Shown one piece after another: positions 8,614-18,547 of a stretch of 64,000 bases of DNA. Made by a program: the position numbers and the translations under genes. The stretch is from JBDIAG01 sp963835085 (GTDB lineage Bacteria; Actinomycetota; Actinomycetes; Actinomycetales; CAWJMD01). The DNA lies in assembly GCA_963835085.1 (NCBI GenBank), contig CAWIED010000001.1:3348001-3412000 (forward strand), written 5' to 3'. The notes under the pieces are model-generated. The model was given only the letters and a program-made list of their open reading frames with translations, was not told the DNA's origin and made no database searches. Position 1 is the first letter of the stretch, and every line of letters begins with the position of its first letter.

Positions 8614-9669
8614 TTAGTCCGCCCTTCGGGCAGCAGCCAGCAGCTCTGCACGCGGGTCCTGGCCGGAGGTGGCCGCCTGATATGCCTCCACGGCGTCCTT
8701 GGCGGCGCCGTCCAAGCGCTGCGGCACGACCACCTGAAGGGTGACCAGGAGATCGCCGGTGCCCTTCTTGGTCTTGATGCCCTTGCCGCGGGCCCGCAGC
8801 GTGCGGCCCGACGGAGTGCCGGCGGGCACCCGCAGCTTCACGACCCCACCATCGAGGGTGGGTGCCTCGATCTGACCGCCGAGGGCGGCCTCCGCGAAGG
8901 TGATCGGCACCGTGACGGTGAGGTCGTTGTCGTTGCGGCGTCCGAACACCGGGTTCGGCTGCACCGAGACGGTGATGATCAGGTCTCCCGCGGGGCCGCC
9001 CGTCATGCTGGGCTGTCCCTTGCCGGCGAGGCGGATCTTCTGGCCGTCCTTGACCCCGGCGGGAATCCGGGTCTTGACCGTCTGGCCGCTCGAGGATTGC
9101 AGGCTCACGGTCGAACCCTCCACTGCGGAGCGGAAACTCAGCGTGGTCGAGGCTTCGATGTCGGCGCCCTTGACCGGCTGGCGCCGACCGTACGACTGTC
9201 CGCCGTAGCCGGCACTCTGGCCGTAGCCGCCACCCGGGTAACCGCCTGCGGAACTGCCGCTCTGGCCGAACATCCGCAGCAGGTCGTCGAGGTCGGGTTC
9301 GCCGCCCCCGCCACCGGTGCTGAACCGCACGTTGCGTGCGCCGCCGCCGGCATTGCCGAACAGGCCACCCAGCAGGTCTTCGAAGCCGGCGGACCCGCCC
9401 GCACCGCCGCTACCCGCCGTGAACCGGGCCCCGCCGGCCATCGACCGGATCGCGTCGTACTGCTGGCGCTTCTCGGCGTCAGAGAGCACGGCGTACGCCT
9501 CCCCGACCTCCTTGAACTTCGCCTCCGCCTTCGGATCATTGTGGTTGGCGTCGGGATGCAGCGTGCGCGCCTTCTTGCGATAGGCCTTCTTGATGTCCGC
9601 TGCCGAGGCGTCCTTGGAGACGCCGAGCACGGCGTAGAAGTCCTTGTCGAACCAGTCTTGACCGGTCAT
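8614..9669 (-). CDS. dnaJ: DnaJ-type co-chaperone lacking the zinc finger
   Basis: A 351-residue J-protein that stimulates DnaK ATPase and delivers clients. The J domain spans residues 8-75 with HPDAN at the catalytic HPD position. It is followed by a Gly-rich stretch (about 80-165, with GGAGGSAGF and GGYPGGGYGQSAGYGG) and two C-terminal beta domains. The CXXCXGXG zinc-finger repeats of canonical DnaJ are absent, so it is closer to CbpA/class II J-proteins; hspR-linked actinobacterial operons often carry this form. It lies downstream of grpE, separated by an unusual 492-bp repeat-filled gap. Confidence 0.92.
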   Translation of the reverse strand: MTGQDWFDKDFYAVLGVSKDASAADIKKAYRKKARTLHPDANHNDPKAEAKFKEVGEAYAVLSDAEKRQQYDAIRSMAGGARFTAGSGGAGGSAGFEDLLGGLFGNAGGGARNVRFSTGGGGGEPDLDDLLRMFGQSGSSAGGYPGGGYGQSAGYGGQSYGRRQPVKGADIEASTTLSFRSAVEGSTVSLQSSSGQTVKTRIPAGVKDGQKIRLAGKGQPSMTGGPAGDLIITVSVQPNPVFGRRNDNDLTVTVPITFAEAALGGQIEAPTLDGGVVKLRVPAGTPSGRTLRARGKGIKTKKGTGDLLVTLQVVVPQRLDGAAKDAVEAYQAATSGQDPRAELLAAARRAD

Positions 9670-9749
9670 GGCATCTCCCCTTCAGGGCGTGTCTCGTAGT
9701 GCTCGGCCATGCCGAGCGATCGCAGGTGGGGCGCCCGGCAGGATCGTGG

Positions 9750-10135
9750 CGAGCGGTGCCCGGGTGCGTGCCCGAGCACCGCTGGGCGGAGCCACGTCGA
9801 GTGACGACAACGCCACCCACCCCGCGCCCCGCGCCCCGCGCCCAGCGCAGCGGTGCCCGGGTGCGTGCTGGGCAAGGCGGAGGAGCGAGTCGTGGCGGAG
9901 CCACGTCGAGTGACGACAACGCCGCCCACCCCGCGCCCCGCGCCCAGCGCAGCGGTGCCCGGGTGCGTGCTGGGCAAGGCGGAGGAGCGAGTCGTGGCGG
10001 AGCCACGTCGAGTGACGACAACGCCACCCACCCCGCGCCCAGCGCAGCGGTGCCCGGGTGCGTGCTGGGCAAGGCGGAGGAGCGAGTCGTGGCGGAGCCA
10101 CGTCGAGTGACGACAACGCCGCCCAGTGCGTGCCC
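9750..10135. repeat. ~100-bp tandem repeat array between grpE and dnaJ
   Basis: Nearly four copies of a 95-102 bp unit begin at about 9756, 9853, 9955 and 10050 with GTGCCCGGGTGCGTGC. The first lacks an internal 20-bp segment. Copies two to four are almost identical apart from a 7-bp CGCGCCC indel, implying recent amplification. Every full unit contains the hairpin CGTGGCGGAGCCACG followed by TCGAGTGACGACAACGCC. The array fills the 492-bp gap inside an operon that is normally compact, so it would be transcribed and could form serial stem-loops. Confidence 0.9.
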
Positions 10136-10161
10136 AGGCGCCGCTGCGTGGGGCGCGGCGA

Positions 10162-10778
10162 TCATTCGGGGTCGCTGACTCCAACCCGCGCGGGGCGCAC
10201 GACTTTGTCGTTCACCTTGTAGCCCGGCTGCATCACCTGGGTCACCGTGGTGACGGTGACGTCGTCGGAGTGTGAGTGCAGCAGCGCGTCGTGCACCGTC
10301 GGGTCGAACTCCTCACCGACCGCGCCGTACCGCTGCAGGCCGAAGCGACCGAGAGCGTTCTCGAGCTTCTCGGCGATCGCTGCGAACGGGCCGCTGGCGA
10401 GATCGCCGTGCTGACGGGCCAGCTCGATGTCGTCAAGCGCCGGAAGCAGCGCCTCGATAACCGCGCTCGTCGCGTTGTCGCGTGCGAGGTTGCGGTCGCG
10501 CTCGACCCGCTTGCGGTAGTTGACGAACTCGGCCTGCAGCCGCTGCAGGTCTGCCAGCCGCTCCTCGGCGAGCGCCGCGGCGGCGCCCTCCAGGGCCGCG
10601 GTGTCGGCAGGGTTCGCGGCGGGCTCGGCCGGTGCGGCCTCTCCCGCTGCGGACGGCGTCGGCTCATCAGCCGGCGGCTTGCGCACCTCGCCCGTCACCG
10701 GGTCGATGCGACGACGGTCCCGGAAGACCGGGGCGGGTTCGCCGCCCCGGTCTTCTGCGAAATCCTCTGGGTGCGAAG

Positions 10779-10782
<4 letters not shown>
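10162..10782 (-). CDS. grpE: GrpE nucleotide exchange factor
   Basis: A 206-residue GrpE that releases ADP from DnaK. A long acidic, Ala/Pro-rich N-terminus (residues 1-75) leads into the coiled-coil region (LEGAAAALAEERLADLQRLQ, then FVNYRKRVERDR) and the C-terminal beta domain, where GEEFDPTVHDALLH and the terminal GYKVNDKVVRPARVGV motif are conserved. The start overlaps the dnaK stop (ATGA at 10779-10782), so translation is coupled. It is the second gene of the hsp70 operon. Confidence 0.95.
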
Positions 10783-12662
<1,880 letters not shown>

Positions 12663-12774
12663 ATGTATTGCACCTCTTCGTCTAGAGCCGGGCACCGCTC
12701 TGGCACCCGACGTTGAGTCTGCTTCGCTCAGGCTAGAACAGTCCCGCGTAGTTGTCACGCGTTGGATGATCAAC

Positions 12775-12795
12775 CTTGAGTCTACTGGGCTCAAC
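12775..12795 (-). promoter_or_regulatory. HAIR-like HspR operator upstream of dnaK
   Basis: CTTGAGT - 7 bp - GCTCAAC matches the HAIR consensus CTTGAGT-N7-ACTCAAG in all of the first half and five of seven bases of the second. It lies upstream of dnaK in the position where HspR represses in other actinobacteria, and hspR is in the same operon. It overlaps the last codons of the next upstream gene by five bases. Confidence 0.8.
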
Positions 12796-13530
12796 TGTTG
12801 GGCTTGCGGGTTTTGTTCCAGGTATCGGGCCGAGTTTGGAACTTCTTCTTGGGCTGTCGTCCGAGGTGCGCCCCGAGGCTGAGGCCATGGGTGGCAGCGA
12901 TGCCGGCTGGGGCACCCGCCTTCGCGGCGGCACGTTGCGTCATCCACGCCAGGACGCAAGCCAGGGTCGCGCTCATGAGAAGAAGCATCAGGCTCGTGAT
13001 TGCCACCGGGACGTAGCCATGGCCGGGATCGAGGAACGGATAGGGGTACCAGTTCACGATGGGACCCCGGATAAGGCTGTAGGCAAGGAAGGCGCCAGGG
13101 AGGCTCAGCCAGGCCATGGCTTGCTTGAAGCTGACGTTCACCCGAGGGATGTCCAGGAGCCAGTCCGCCGCCACCGCCGCCGGGACGATGTAGTGCAGCA
13201 CCGTGTTATCCCAGGGGACGCGGTGAACTCGACGTCTTTCAGGCCGGCCAGCAAGAGCGAGAAGGTCACTCCGACCAGAATCAGGTTCACGGTGTTGGCG
13301 CCTCGGAGCATGGCGAGCGACCGGTCGCGACGGCCCGCGGCCATCGCCAATGCGCTGACGACGAGGATGGCCACCGAGAGGCAGTTGGACTCGATGGTGA
13401 AGAAGCTGAAGAAGTTGCCGGGCGTGAAAGTCCCGCGTTCGACCACAGTCGCAATCTCGGTCACGACGGCACTGAAGCCGAGCAACGCGATCAGCATCCG
13501 GTAGGCGATAAGGCCCCGACTTCGTGTCAT
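12791..13530 (-). pseudogene. Pr6Pr-family membrane protein with one frameshift
   Basis: Two frames together give one integral membrane protein of the Pr6Pr family, which has six predicted helices and unknown function. The N-terminal part (13530 to about 13215) contains NFFSFFTIESNCLSV, a hallmark. The C-terminal part (about 13215 to 12791) contains the conserved VPWDNTVLHYIVP and ends in a basic tail. A single-base indel near 13210-13225 separates KDVEFTASP from VPWDNTV. The 3' end runs into the dnaK HAIR operator. If the indel is a sequencing error the gene is intact, at about 245 residues. Confidence 0.7.
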
Positions 13531-13573
13531 GGGCGCACTCTAGGGGCATCGCCATGCCCCACTCGGTCTTGCG

Positions 13574-13673
13574 ACAGGTAGCGCAATCCCGACTACAAGC
13601 AGCTGGCCGAAGTAGGTGACTGAGCACGATCAACGCCTCGGCTAGCCTCACGATGTAGTCGAGATTGCGCTAC
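13574..13673. repeat. Family B 100-bp palindromic element, copy 1
   Basis: Exactly 100 bp, with terminal inverted arms GTAGCGCAATCCCGACTACA (13580-13599) and TGTAGTCGAGATTGCGCTAC (13654-13673), and a 54-bp less conserved centre. A second 100-bp copy lies at 15011-15110 and the two bracket one gene. This copy sits in a 327-bp gap that otherwise shows nothing recognisable. Confidence 0.9.
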
Positions 13674-13857
13674 GCCAACGCTGCTCAAGGCCCGATGGCC
13701 CCATCGTGGCTCGGGTCTCGGCAAAAGACTGCCGGGAATCACCGCCGGCGAGCCTGACGGCCGTGCCAGGCTGACCAACTCGGCTCTTTGACCGCACTAC
13801 GAACAAACCCGCCCGCGAGCATCGCCGGTAGCAACTGCCCTGCCCTGTCGCTGAGCC

Positions 13858-14832
13858 TTACCGGATCGAGCCTCTGCCTCTCAGCAACACGGCCGCGTGC
13901 ACCATCTGGCGTACCCACTCAGGCTCTGCCGCCACGACGCCCCAGGTGAACGGGAGCACGATGTTCCCCCGAGTCTGGAGTTCGGTGTAGCGCCGCCGGT
14001 CGGCGGCGAATCGCTCCGGGGAGCCGTGGAACTCGTAGCTGTCGGCCTCGAGCACGATGCCCAGCTCGGGGTCGTAGAGGTCAACCCGAGCGAAGAATCC
14101 GGCATCCGTGATCTGGAATTGCGGCACCGGTCTAAACCCAGGGACATCCAGCACACTCGCCCGCAGTGCGGACTCGAACGGGTTGGCCGCCCGGCCATCG
14201 GCAGCGGCGGTCACCCGCCGCACTCGACCGGCAGCCGCACCTCGGTACACGTCGCCCGCCTCACGCAACTCGTGTTGCCCGAGATCTCCCGCCCGCAGGC
14301 TCGAATCGGCCACCGCGAGCGCCTCGCAGAACGGCAGCTCTCGAGCACAGTCCACCACGGTGCGCAGCGCAGAGGTGAGGTGTTCTGCTCGTTCCGCCGG
14401 CGTCAGATTGCGCCGGACGATGGAGGCCGGGTCGTCGGGCCAGGCCCGGCGCCCCTGCGGTACGGCCAGTTCGAGCATCGCGGGCTCCCGCCACAGCTGC
14501 CAGCCGCGGGCTGCCGCCGCGCATCGGCGCGACAGCGCTGCCTTACGTGCCCGAGCCACCCCCATTCGCCCTGCTAGCACCGCCAGTTCCTGCTCATCGG
14601 GGCCTTCTTCCCAGATCGACCAAGCCCGGCTGCGTGCGCTCTCGGAGACGGCTCGCCCCGAGATCGAGCTCGCCGCGTAGGTCGCCTTGCCCACCCGCGT
14701 CACGCTGCCGTCGGCCACACACGCACGCAGAGCCGCCCATGACGAGACGTGCACCAACTCGGCCCCGCTCGCGACTCCCCCCAGACCGGCCAGCTGCCGC
14801 AGCAGCTCAGTGCGGCGATGCGGGCGGGGCAT
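13858..14832 (-). CDS. DUF559 / AbiEi-like protein
   Basis: About 324 residues. The N-terminal part (LRQLAGLGGVASGAELV...VTRVGKATYA) resembles the winged-helix AbiEi-type antitoxin region. The C-terminal ~110 residues form a DUF559 (very-short-patch-repair-like) endonuclease fold: NPFESALRASVLDVPGF, then VDLYDPELGIVLEADSYEFHG with the D...E.D acidic core, FAADRRRYTELQTRGN and LPFTWGVV. Such proteins are common in actinobacteria and some are linked to defence or toxin-antitoxin loci, but their role is unproven. No partner toxin lies nearby. The gene is bracketed by two copies of a 100-bp palindromic element. Start uncertain: MPRPHRR (14832) or a Met nine residues earlier. Confidence 0.75.
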   Translation of the reverse strand: MPRPHRRTELLRQLAGLGGVASGAELVHVSSWAALRACVADGSVTRVGKATYAASSISGRAVSESARSRAWSIWEEGPDEQELAVLAGRMGVARARKAALSRRCAAAARGWQLWREPAMLELAVPQGRRAWPDDPASIVRRNLTPAERAEHLTSALRTVVDCARELPFCEALAVADSSLRAGDLGQHELREAGDVYRGAAAGRVRRVTAAADGRAANPFESALRASVLDVPGFRPVPQFQITDAGFFARVDLYDPELGIVLEADSYEFHGSPERFAADRRRYTELQTRGNIVLPFTWGVVAAEPEWVRQMVHAAVLLRGRGSIR

Positions 14833-15010
14833 CCGCCAATCATGCGTTTCCACGCCCATGCAAGGCGGAGTTATCCACAGGCGGGGAGGACCACCCATCG
14901 AAAGGCCGGGCCTGAAGCAGGGTCGGCCGGGCTGGCGCAATTGCTGGAGACCCGGCGCCGTTGAGGTCCATCCCCGAGGGGCCTAGCACCAGCTGGGGCC
15001 AATGCCGCCA

Positions 15011-15110
15011 ACAGGTAGCGCAATCTCGACTACATGCTGCTGTGCCGAGCCCGGCGGCCGAGCACGAGCGACACCTGTCGAAACCCACGATGTAGCCGAG
15101 ATTGCGCAAC
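15011..15110. repeat. Family B 100-bp palindromic element, copy 2
   Basis: Exactly 100 bp and in the same orientation as copy 1. Arms are GTAGCGCAATCTCGACTACA near the left end and TGTAGCCGAGATTGCGCAAC at the right end. The outer ~30 bp on both sides closely match copy 1, while the centre has diverged. It sits in the 415-bp gap upstream of the DUF559 gene; the rest of that gap holds only the leader of the stress-protein gene. Confidence 0.9.
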
Positions 15111-15247
15111 ACAGCGTGCGCCCGAGGCCGTAGACTCGGCGCAGGTGATGGATCCCGCCTGGGCTTGGGCCCGAACCGCCTCCCGGCTGATGGTTCCTGA
15201 CTCGTCCTAGCGGCGGGCAGGTCCGCCATGCCGCAGAGAGGATCGTC

Positions 15248-15790
15248 ATGCCGGTTCGAGATGTCCCCCAGCCGAGCCCCGACCGAATGACCCACTTCGC
15301 CGGGCATCCTGCCGTCGCCGGTGTGACGCCGGGCCAACCGGAGCTCGTGGCGCTCACCGCCGCCTCGTTGGCGCAGGCCATTGAGTCGTCCACGCTGTAC
15401 TTCGCGTATGTCGACACCGCCCGGTACGTCGAGGAGGAACACTCCGACGGCACCGTGCTGCACCAATCCGTCGATCCCGATGGCATCGACGATGTCTGGC
15501 AGGAGACCGAGCTGCATCTGCGCAACGACCTAGAACGCGTCCTCGCCGGGATCAACGTCACCTGGGACTTTCGCTACCTGGCCGGCCGGATCGACCGGTC
15601 CCTGACCCACCTTGCCCGAGCCGTCGACGCGGCCGTCATCATCGTCGGCTCCCGCGCCCCGGGGCCGGGAGCCAAGATGCGGGAGATCATCGAAGGTTCG
15701 GTCGCGGTCCATCTGGCCCAGCACCAGCATCGCCCGGTGTTGACCGTGCCGCTGAGTGTCGTCGACTGGAAGGCCCGCATCCCGTGGTGA
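15248..15790 (+). CDS. Universal stress protein, UspA family
   Basis: A 180-residue cytoplasmic protein with one Usp fold. The C-terminal nucleotide-binding signature is visible as VGSRAPGPG followed by EGSVAVHLAQHQHRPVLTVP, fitting G-2X-G-9X-G(S/T) with one extra loop residue. ATP-binding Usp proteins modulate stress survival and sometimes membrane transporters. Its stop overlaps the start of the following FluC gene by seven bases, so the three genes from 15248 to 16655 form a tight operon. This suggests a fluoride- or stress-linked role, which is an inference. The ATG start follows an AGAGAGG site. Confidence 0.82.
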   Translation: MPVRDVPQPSPDRMTHFAGHPAVAGVTPGQPELVALTAASLAQAIESSTLYFAYVDTARYVEEEHSDGTVLHQSVDPDGIDDVWQETELHLRNDLERVLAGINVTWDFRYLAGRIDRSLTHLARAVDAAVIIVGSRAPGPGAKMREIIEGSVAVHLAQHQHRPVLTVPLSVVDWKARIPW

Positions 15791-16287
15791 CCCCGGAGCC
15801 CCATTCCACCCCCGGCCCGATGGCCCTGGCCAGCTCGCCGATCGGCAGAGTCAGATCTTCCGGTATGTGGCCATGGGTGCCACTGATCATCGTGGGTGGC
15901 ACCGCAGGCACTGCGGCGCGGGCGATGCTGGAGTCGGCGTTCCCACCTTCACCCGCCGCGCTGCCGTGGGTCACCCTGGTCATCAACGTGACCGGCTCGT
16001 TCGTGCTCGGTCTGCTCTTGGAGATCCTCGCCGCCGCAGGGCCCGATCGCGGTCGGCGACGCGCGATCCGGCTCACCGTCGGCACCGGGGTTCTCGGCGG
16101 CTTCACCACCTACAGCACCTTCATGATCGAAGCTGCCAACCGGTTGCGCGACGGGCAGGTCGTCATCGCGGTGACCTATCTGGTCGGGAGCGTTCTCCTG
16201 GGCCTTGTCGCCGCGGGAGCAGGGATCGGCATCGCCGTCCGGATTCGACATGCGCGGATCGCCACAGCCCGGGGTGGCCAACGATGA
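15784..16287 (+). CDS. fluC1: Fluoride channel subunit FluC/CrcB, first of a pair
   Basis: A 167-residue, four-helix membrane protein. Family motifs are GGTAGTAARAMLE in helix 1, TLVINVTGSFVLGLL in helix 2 and TGVLGGFTTYSTF in helix 3, whose Phe and Thr/Ser residues line the fluoride path. FluC channels export fluoride as dual-topology dimers; some Gram-positives instead use two different subunits in opposite orientation, as seems the case here. The GTG start overlaps the upstream stop. A longer N-terminus (about 28 residues) precedes helix 1. No fluoride riboswitch was recognised upstream of the operon. Confidence 0.9.
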   Translation: MVTPEPHSTPGPMALASSPIGRVRSSGMWPWVPLIIVGGTAGTAARAMLESAFPPSPAALPWVTLVINVTGSFVLGLLLEILAAAGPDRGRRRAIRLTVGTGVLGGFTTYSTFMIEAANRLRDGQVVIAVTYLVGSVLLGLVAAGAGIGIAVRIRHARIATARGGQR

Positions 16288-16655
16288 TCACTCTGCTCAC
16301 GGCGTTCATCGGAGGCCTGGGTGCGGCAGCCCGCTTCCTGATCGACACCCTCATCGCACGCTGGAACCCCTGGTCGGTTCCGCTCGGGACGGTGGTCATC
16401 AACTTCACCGCGTCCCTCGCGCTGGGCGTGATCACCGCCCTGGCACTCGGCCACCCGGCGCTGGCAAGCGCGAAGACGCTGCTCGGCACAGGCTTCCTCG
16501 GCGGCTACTCCACCTTCAGCACCGCCAGTGTCGAAGGAGCGCGGCTGATCCGGGCGGGGCGGCCCTGGGCAGCTGCTGCCCATGCCGGTGGGATGGCTAC
16601 GGTCAGCCTGGTCGGCGCCCTGCTGGGGCTCCTGCTCACGCTCGGCACGAGCTGA
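16284..16655 (+). CDS. fluC2: Fluoride channel subunit FluC/CrcB, second of a pair
   Basis: A 123-residue membrane protein with GGLGAAARFLID, TVVINFTASLALGV and TGFLGGYSTFSTAS, the FluC core motifs. It starts by an ATGA overlap with the first subunit, so the two are translated together and probably form a heterodimer. Helix 2 has Ala where the first subunit has Gly (NFTAS versus NVTGS). It is the last gene of the usp-fluC-fluC operon; the next gene converges. Confidence 0.9.
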   Translation: MITLLTAFIGGLGAAARFLIDTLIARWNPWSVPLGTVVINFTASLALGVITALALGHPALASAKTLLGTGFLGGYSTFSTASVEGARLIRAGRPWAAAAHAGGMATVSLVGALLGLLLTLGTS

Positions 16656-16696
16656 ACTCATCGCTGCAGCCCGATGACCGCCGCAATGAAGGCCCC

Positions 16697-17398
16697 TCAG
16701 ACGTCGAGGAGCTGCTCGAAGAACGCGCCGTACCCGCGCTGCCGGTCAACCAGATGGATCTCCAGGATCCAGTGACAGGGTTCCCCGGCGGCGTCTGTGC
16801 GGCGTAACGGCTGGGTGTTGCCGGTGGTGATGTACGACGAGACCTCGTCGTCTTCGATGCGTTCGTGCGGGAACTTGCCGATGAGGTGTCCGGCGTGCCG
16901 GATGCCCCATTCCCAGCCGGCCTCGGCCGTCACCGCGCGGGCATGGTCGAAGAGCTCCTCACCGGTGATGTCCGGGTGGGACAGGAAATGGTCGCGCACA
17001 CGTTGCCAGAGCAGAGGGATGGTGCTGGCCATCCGGTGCTTTTCGGGATCGTCACCCAGAACATAGGTTCGGCCGAAGTCGGACTCCCATTGGTCGAGAA
17101 TGGGCCCGAAGTCGAGAAAGACGATGTCGTCCGCCGCGATCAGCCGGTCGGGCGGATTGGCCCGGTACGGCTCCAGGGTGTTGGGCCCGGAGCGCACGAT
17201 GCGCTTGTGCCAATAGCGTTCGACGCCGAGCAGCTCATGAGCCAGGTCGCGGACCTCGTCGGAGAGTTCGCGTTCACCCTTGCCCGCAACGATCAGCCCC
17301 CGGTCGATGACGGCGTCGAAGAGCCGGACGGCCCCGTCCTCGGCGTGTCGCAGGGCTGCGGCCCGCGTTTCGTCGCGCGTCTCGTTGGGTAGCGTCAT
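16697..17398 (-). CDS. M24-family metallopeptidase-like protein
   Basis: A 233-residue protein with the creatinase/aminopeptidase 'pita-bread' fold only, lacking the N-terminal domain of larger prolidases. The metal ligands can be followed: D in FLDFGPI, D in ESDFGRTY, H in RHAGHLIG, E in ILEIHLVD and a final E near GAFFEQLLD. It may cleave X-Pro peptides or act on another small substrate; short actinobacterial M24 proteins of this kind are not well characterised. Start at MTLPNETR, with GGAGAGA just upstream; an earlier Met gives a 15-residue extension without such a site. Confidence 0.75.
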   Translation of the reverse strand: MTLPNETRDETRAAALRHAEDGAVRLFDAVIDRGLIVAGKGERELSDEVRDLAHELLGVERYWHKRIVRSGPNTLEPYRANPPDRLIAADDIVFLDFGPILDQWESDFGRTYVLGDDPEKHRMASTIPLLWQRVRDHFLSHPDITGEELFDHARAVTAEAGWEWGIRHAGHLIGKFPHERIEDDEVSSYITTGNTQPLRRTDAAGEPCHWILEIHLVDRQRGYGAFFEQLLDV

Positions 17399-17454
17399 CG
17401 TCTCTCCGTCCCGGGTGTCCGTCCGCCTGGTCGTCCGGTGCATCCTTTCCTAGC

Positions 17455-17788
17455 ATGGATCGCCTCTTCTCCTACGGCACGCTGCGACTTCCCCAGGTGC
17501 AGGGCGCGTTGTTCGGGCGCCAGGTGCCGACGGCCGACGACACCCTGCCCGGTTTCCGGCTGGAGACGCTCACGATCACCGATCCCGAGGTCATCGCCAC
17601 GAGCGGTGCGGACGAGCACCCGATCCTGCGCCCGGGAACCGGAGCGGACGTGGTCGCCGGGGCCTGCCTCGAACTCTCCCCGGCCGAGCTCGCCGCGGCA
17701 GACGCCTACGAGGTGGACGACTACGTGCGAGTGGAGGTCACGTTGGGATCGGGCCTGCTGGGCGTACATCTCAGCGGCCGACGCCTAG
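17455..17788 (+). pseudogene. Gamma-glutamylcyclotransferase-like (AIG2) protein with C-terminal frameshift
   Basis: The first ~100 residues are a typical GGCT/AIG2-like protein: MDRLFSYGTLRLPQVQ carries the YGTL substrate loop, and ELAAADAYEVDDYVRVEV contains the catalytic Glu region. The normal end (...AWVYVA-type) appears only in another frame, as WAYISAADA, with a stop at 17788. A one-base loss near 17755 therefore shifts the frame; without repair the frame runs on to 17928 through the next gene's antisense. I treat 17788 as the ancestral end. It may be a sequencing indel. Confidence 0.65.
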
Positions 17789-17807
17789 GCAGCTGGTGCC
17801 GGAATGA

Positions 17808-18503
17808 TCATGGCGTCTCCGCGTGCTCCTCGACCAGCTCCGTCGAAGCCGGGGCGAGCAGCCGCAACGAACACGTCCCCGGCGCCGAGAAAGCCTTCAG
17901 GGCAACGCGATTCGGATCCGCGCCATAGGCCTCTAGGATGCTCTGCACCAGGCCGAGGTGCACGGCACACACCACGTCGGGAAACTGGTGGGCCGCTTGC
18001 AGCAGGGGACACCGGGTCAGAGCTACCCGGTCCGCACGCTGGTCGGTCCGTGGGGCATATCCCAGCTCGTCCAGCAGGGCCACGGTGCGACGCCGGCCCT
18101 GCGCGGCCGTGCCGGCAGGTCGTGCACCGCGATCGGCGCACAGCTGACGACCCCAGCGACGCCCGGCTCGCAGTGACTGGGCGTGCGGCGCATCGTTCTG
18201 CCCCAGCTGCCAGGCCAGGGCGGCCGCCAGTTCGGAGTAGTCCTCACTGCCCGGAATAGGCCCGATCGCCTCGTAGTGCCAGGCGGGGCGGCCCAAGCCC
18301 TTCGGCGGCACCTTGTGGCGGCGAATGAGCTGGCGGTCCAGCAACCAGGCGATCTGCTCGCGAAGAGTGTTGGGATGACGACCGAGCTTGACGGCGAGCG
18401 CCTCGATGCTGACGGGATCGGGCTGCTCGCTCAGTACGTCGAGCACAGCGGCCCGTGCCCTGGTGAGCTCCGCAGCGGCTCGATTACTTTTCACGGTTCT
18501 CAT
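17808..18503 (-). CDS. HTH transcriptional regulator beside the nar locus
   Basis: A 231-residue protein. Residues 10-80 form a winged helix-turn-helix (ARAAVLDVLSEQPDPVSIEALAVKLGRHPNTLREQI, then LIRRHKVPPKGLGRPAWHYEA) of ArsR/MarR type. The C-terminal part has conserved Cys residues in LTRCPLLQAA and PDVVCAVHLGLV, a pattern seen in actinobacterial regulators that may bind a metal or Fe-S cluster. It is divergent from narK with only 44 bp between, so it is a good candidate for sensing nitrate, nitric oxide or oxygen and controlling narK-narGHJI. Ligand unknown. No clear palindrome was seen in the short shared gap. Confidence 0.75.
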   Translation of the reverse strand: MRTVKSNRAAAELTRARAAVLDVLSEQPDPVSIEALAVKLGRHPNTLREQIAWLLDRQLIRRHKVPPKGLGRPAWHYEAIGPIPGSEDYSELAAALAWQLGQNDAPHAQSLRAGRRWGRQLCADRGARPAGTAAQGRRRTVALLDELGYAPRTDQRADRVALTRCPLLQAAHQFPDVVCAVHLGLVQSILEAYGADPNRVALKAFSAPGTCSLRLLAPASTELVEEHAETP

Positions 18504-18547
18504 CGTAATAACTTCCTGGCGTCCGCAGCCCTAGCCGACGGATCAGG

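Noticed and set aside
9536..10184. Repeat-bearing open frames between grpE and dnaJ
   Set aside because: The array has period 95-102 bp and opens several frames at once; none has a ribosome site or domain.
15111..15247. Fluoride riboswitch upstream of the usp-fluC operon
   Set aside because: I could not recognise the conserved fluoride riboswitch core; a covariance search would be needed.
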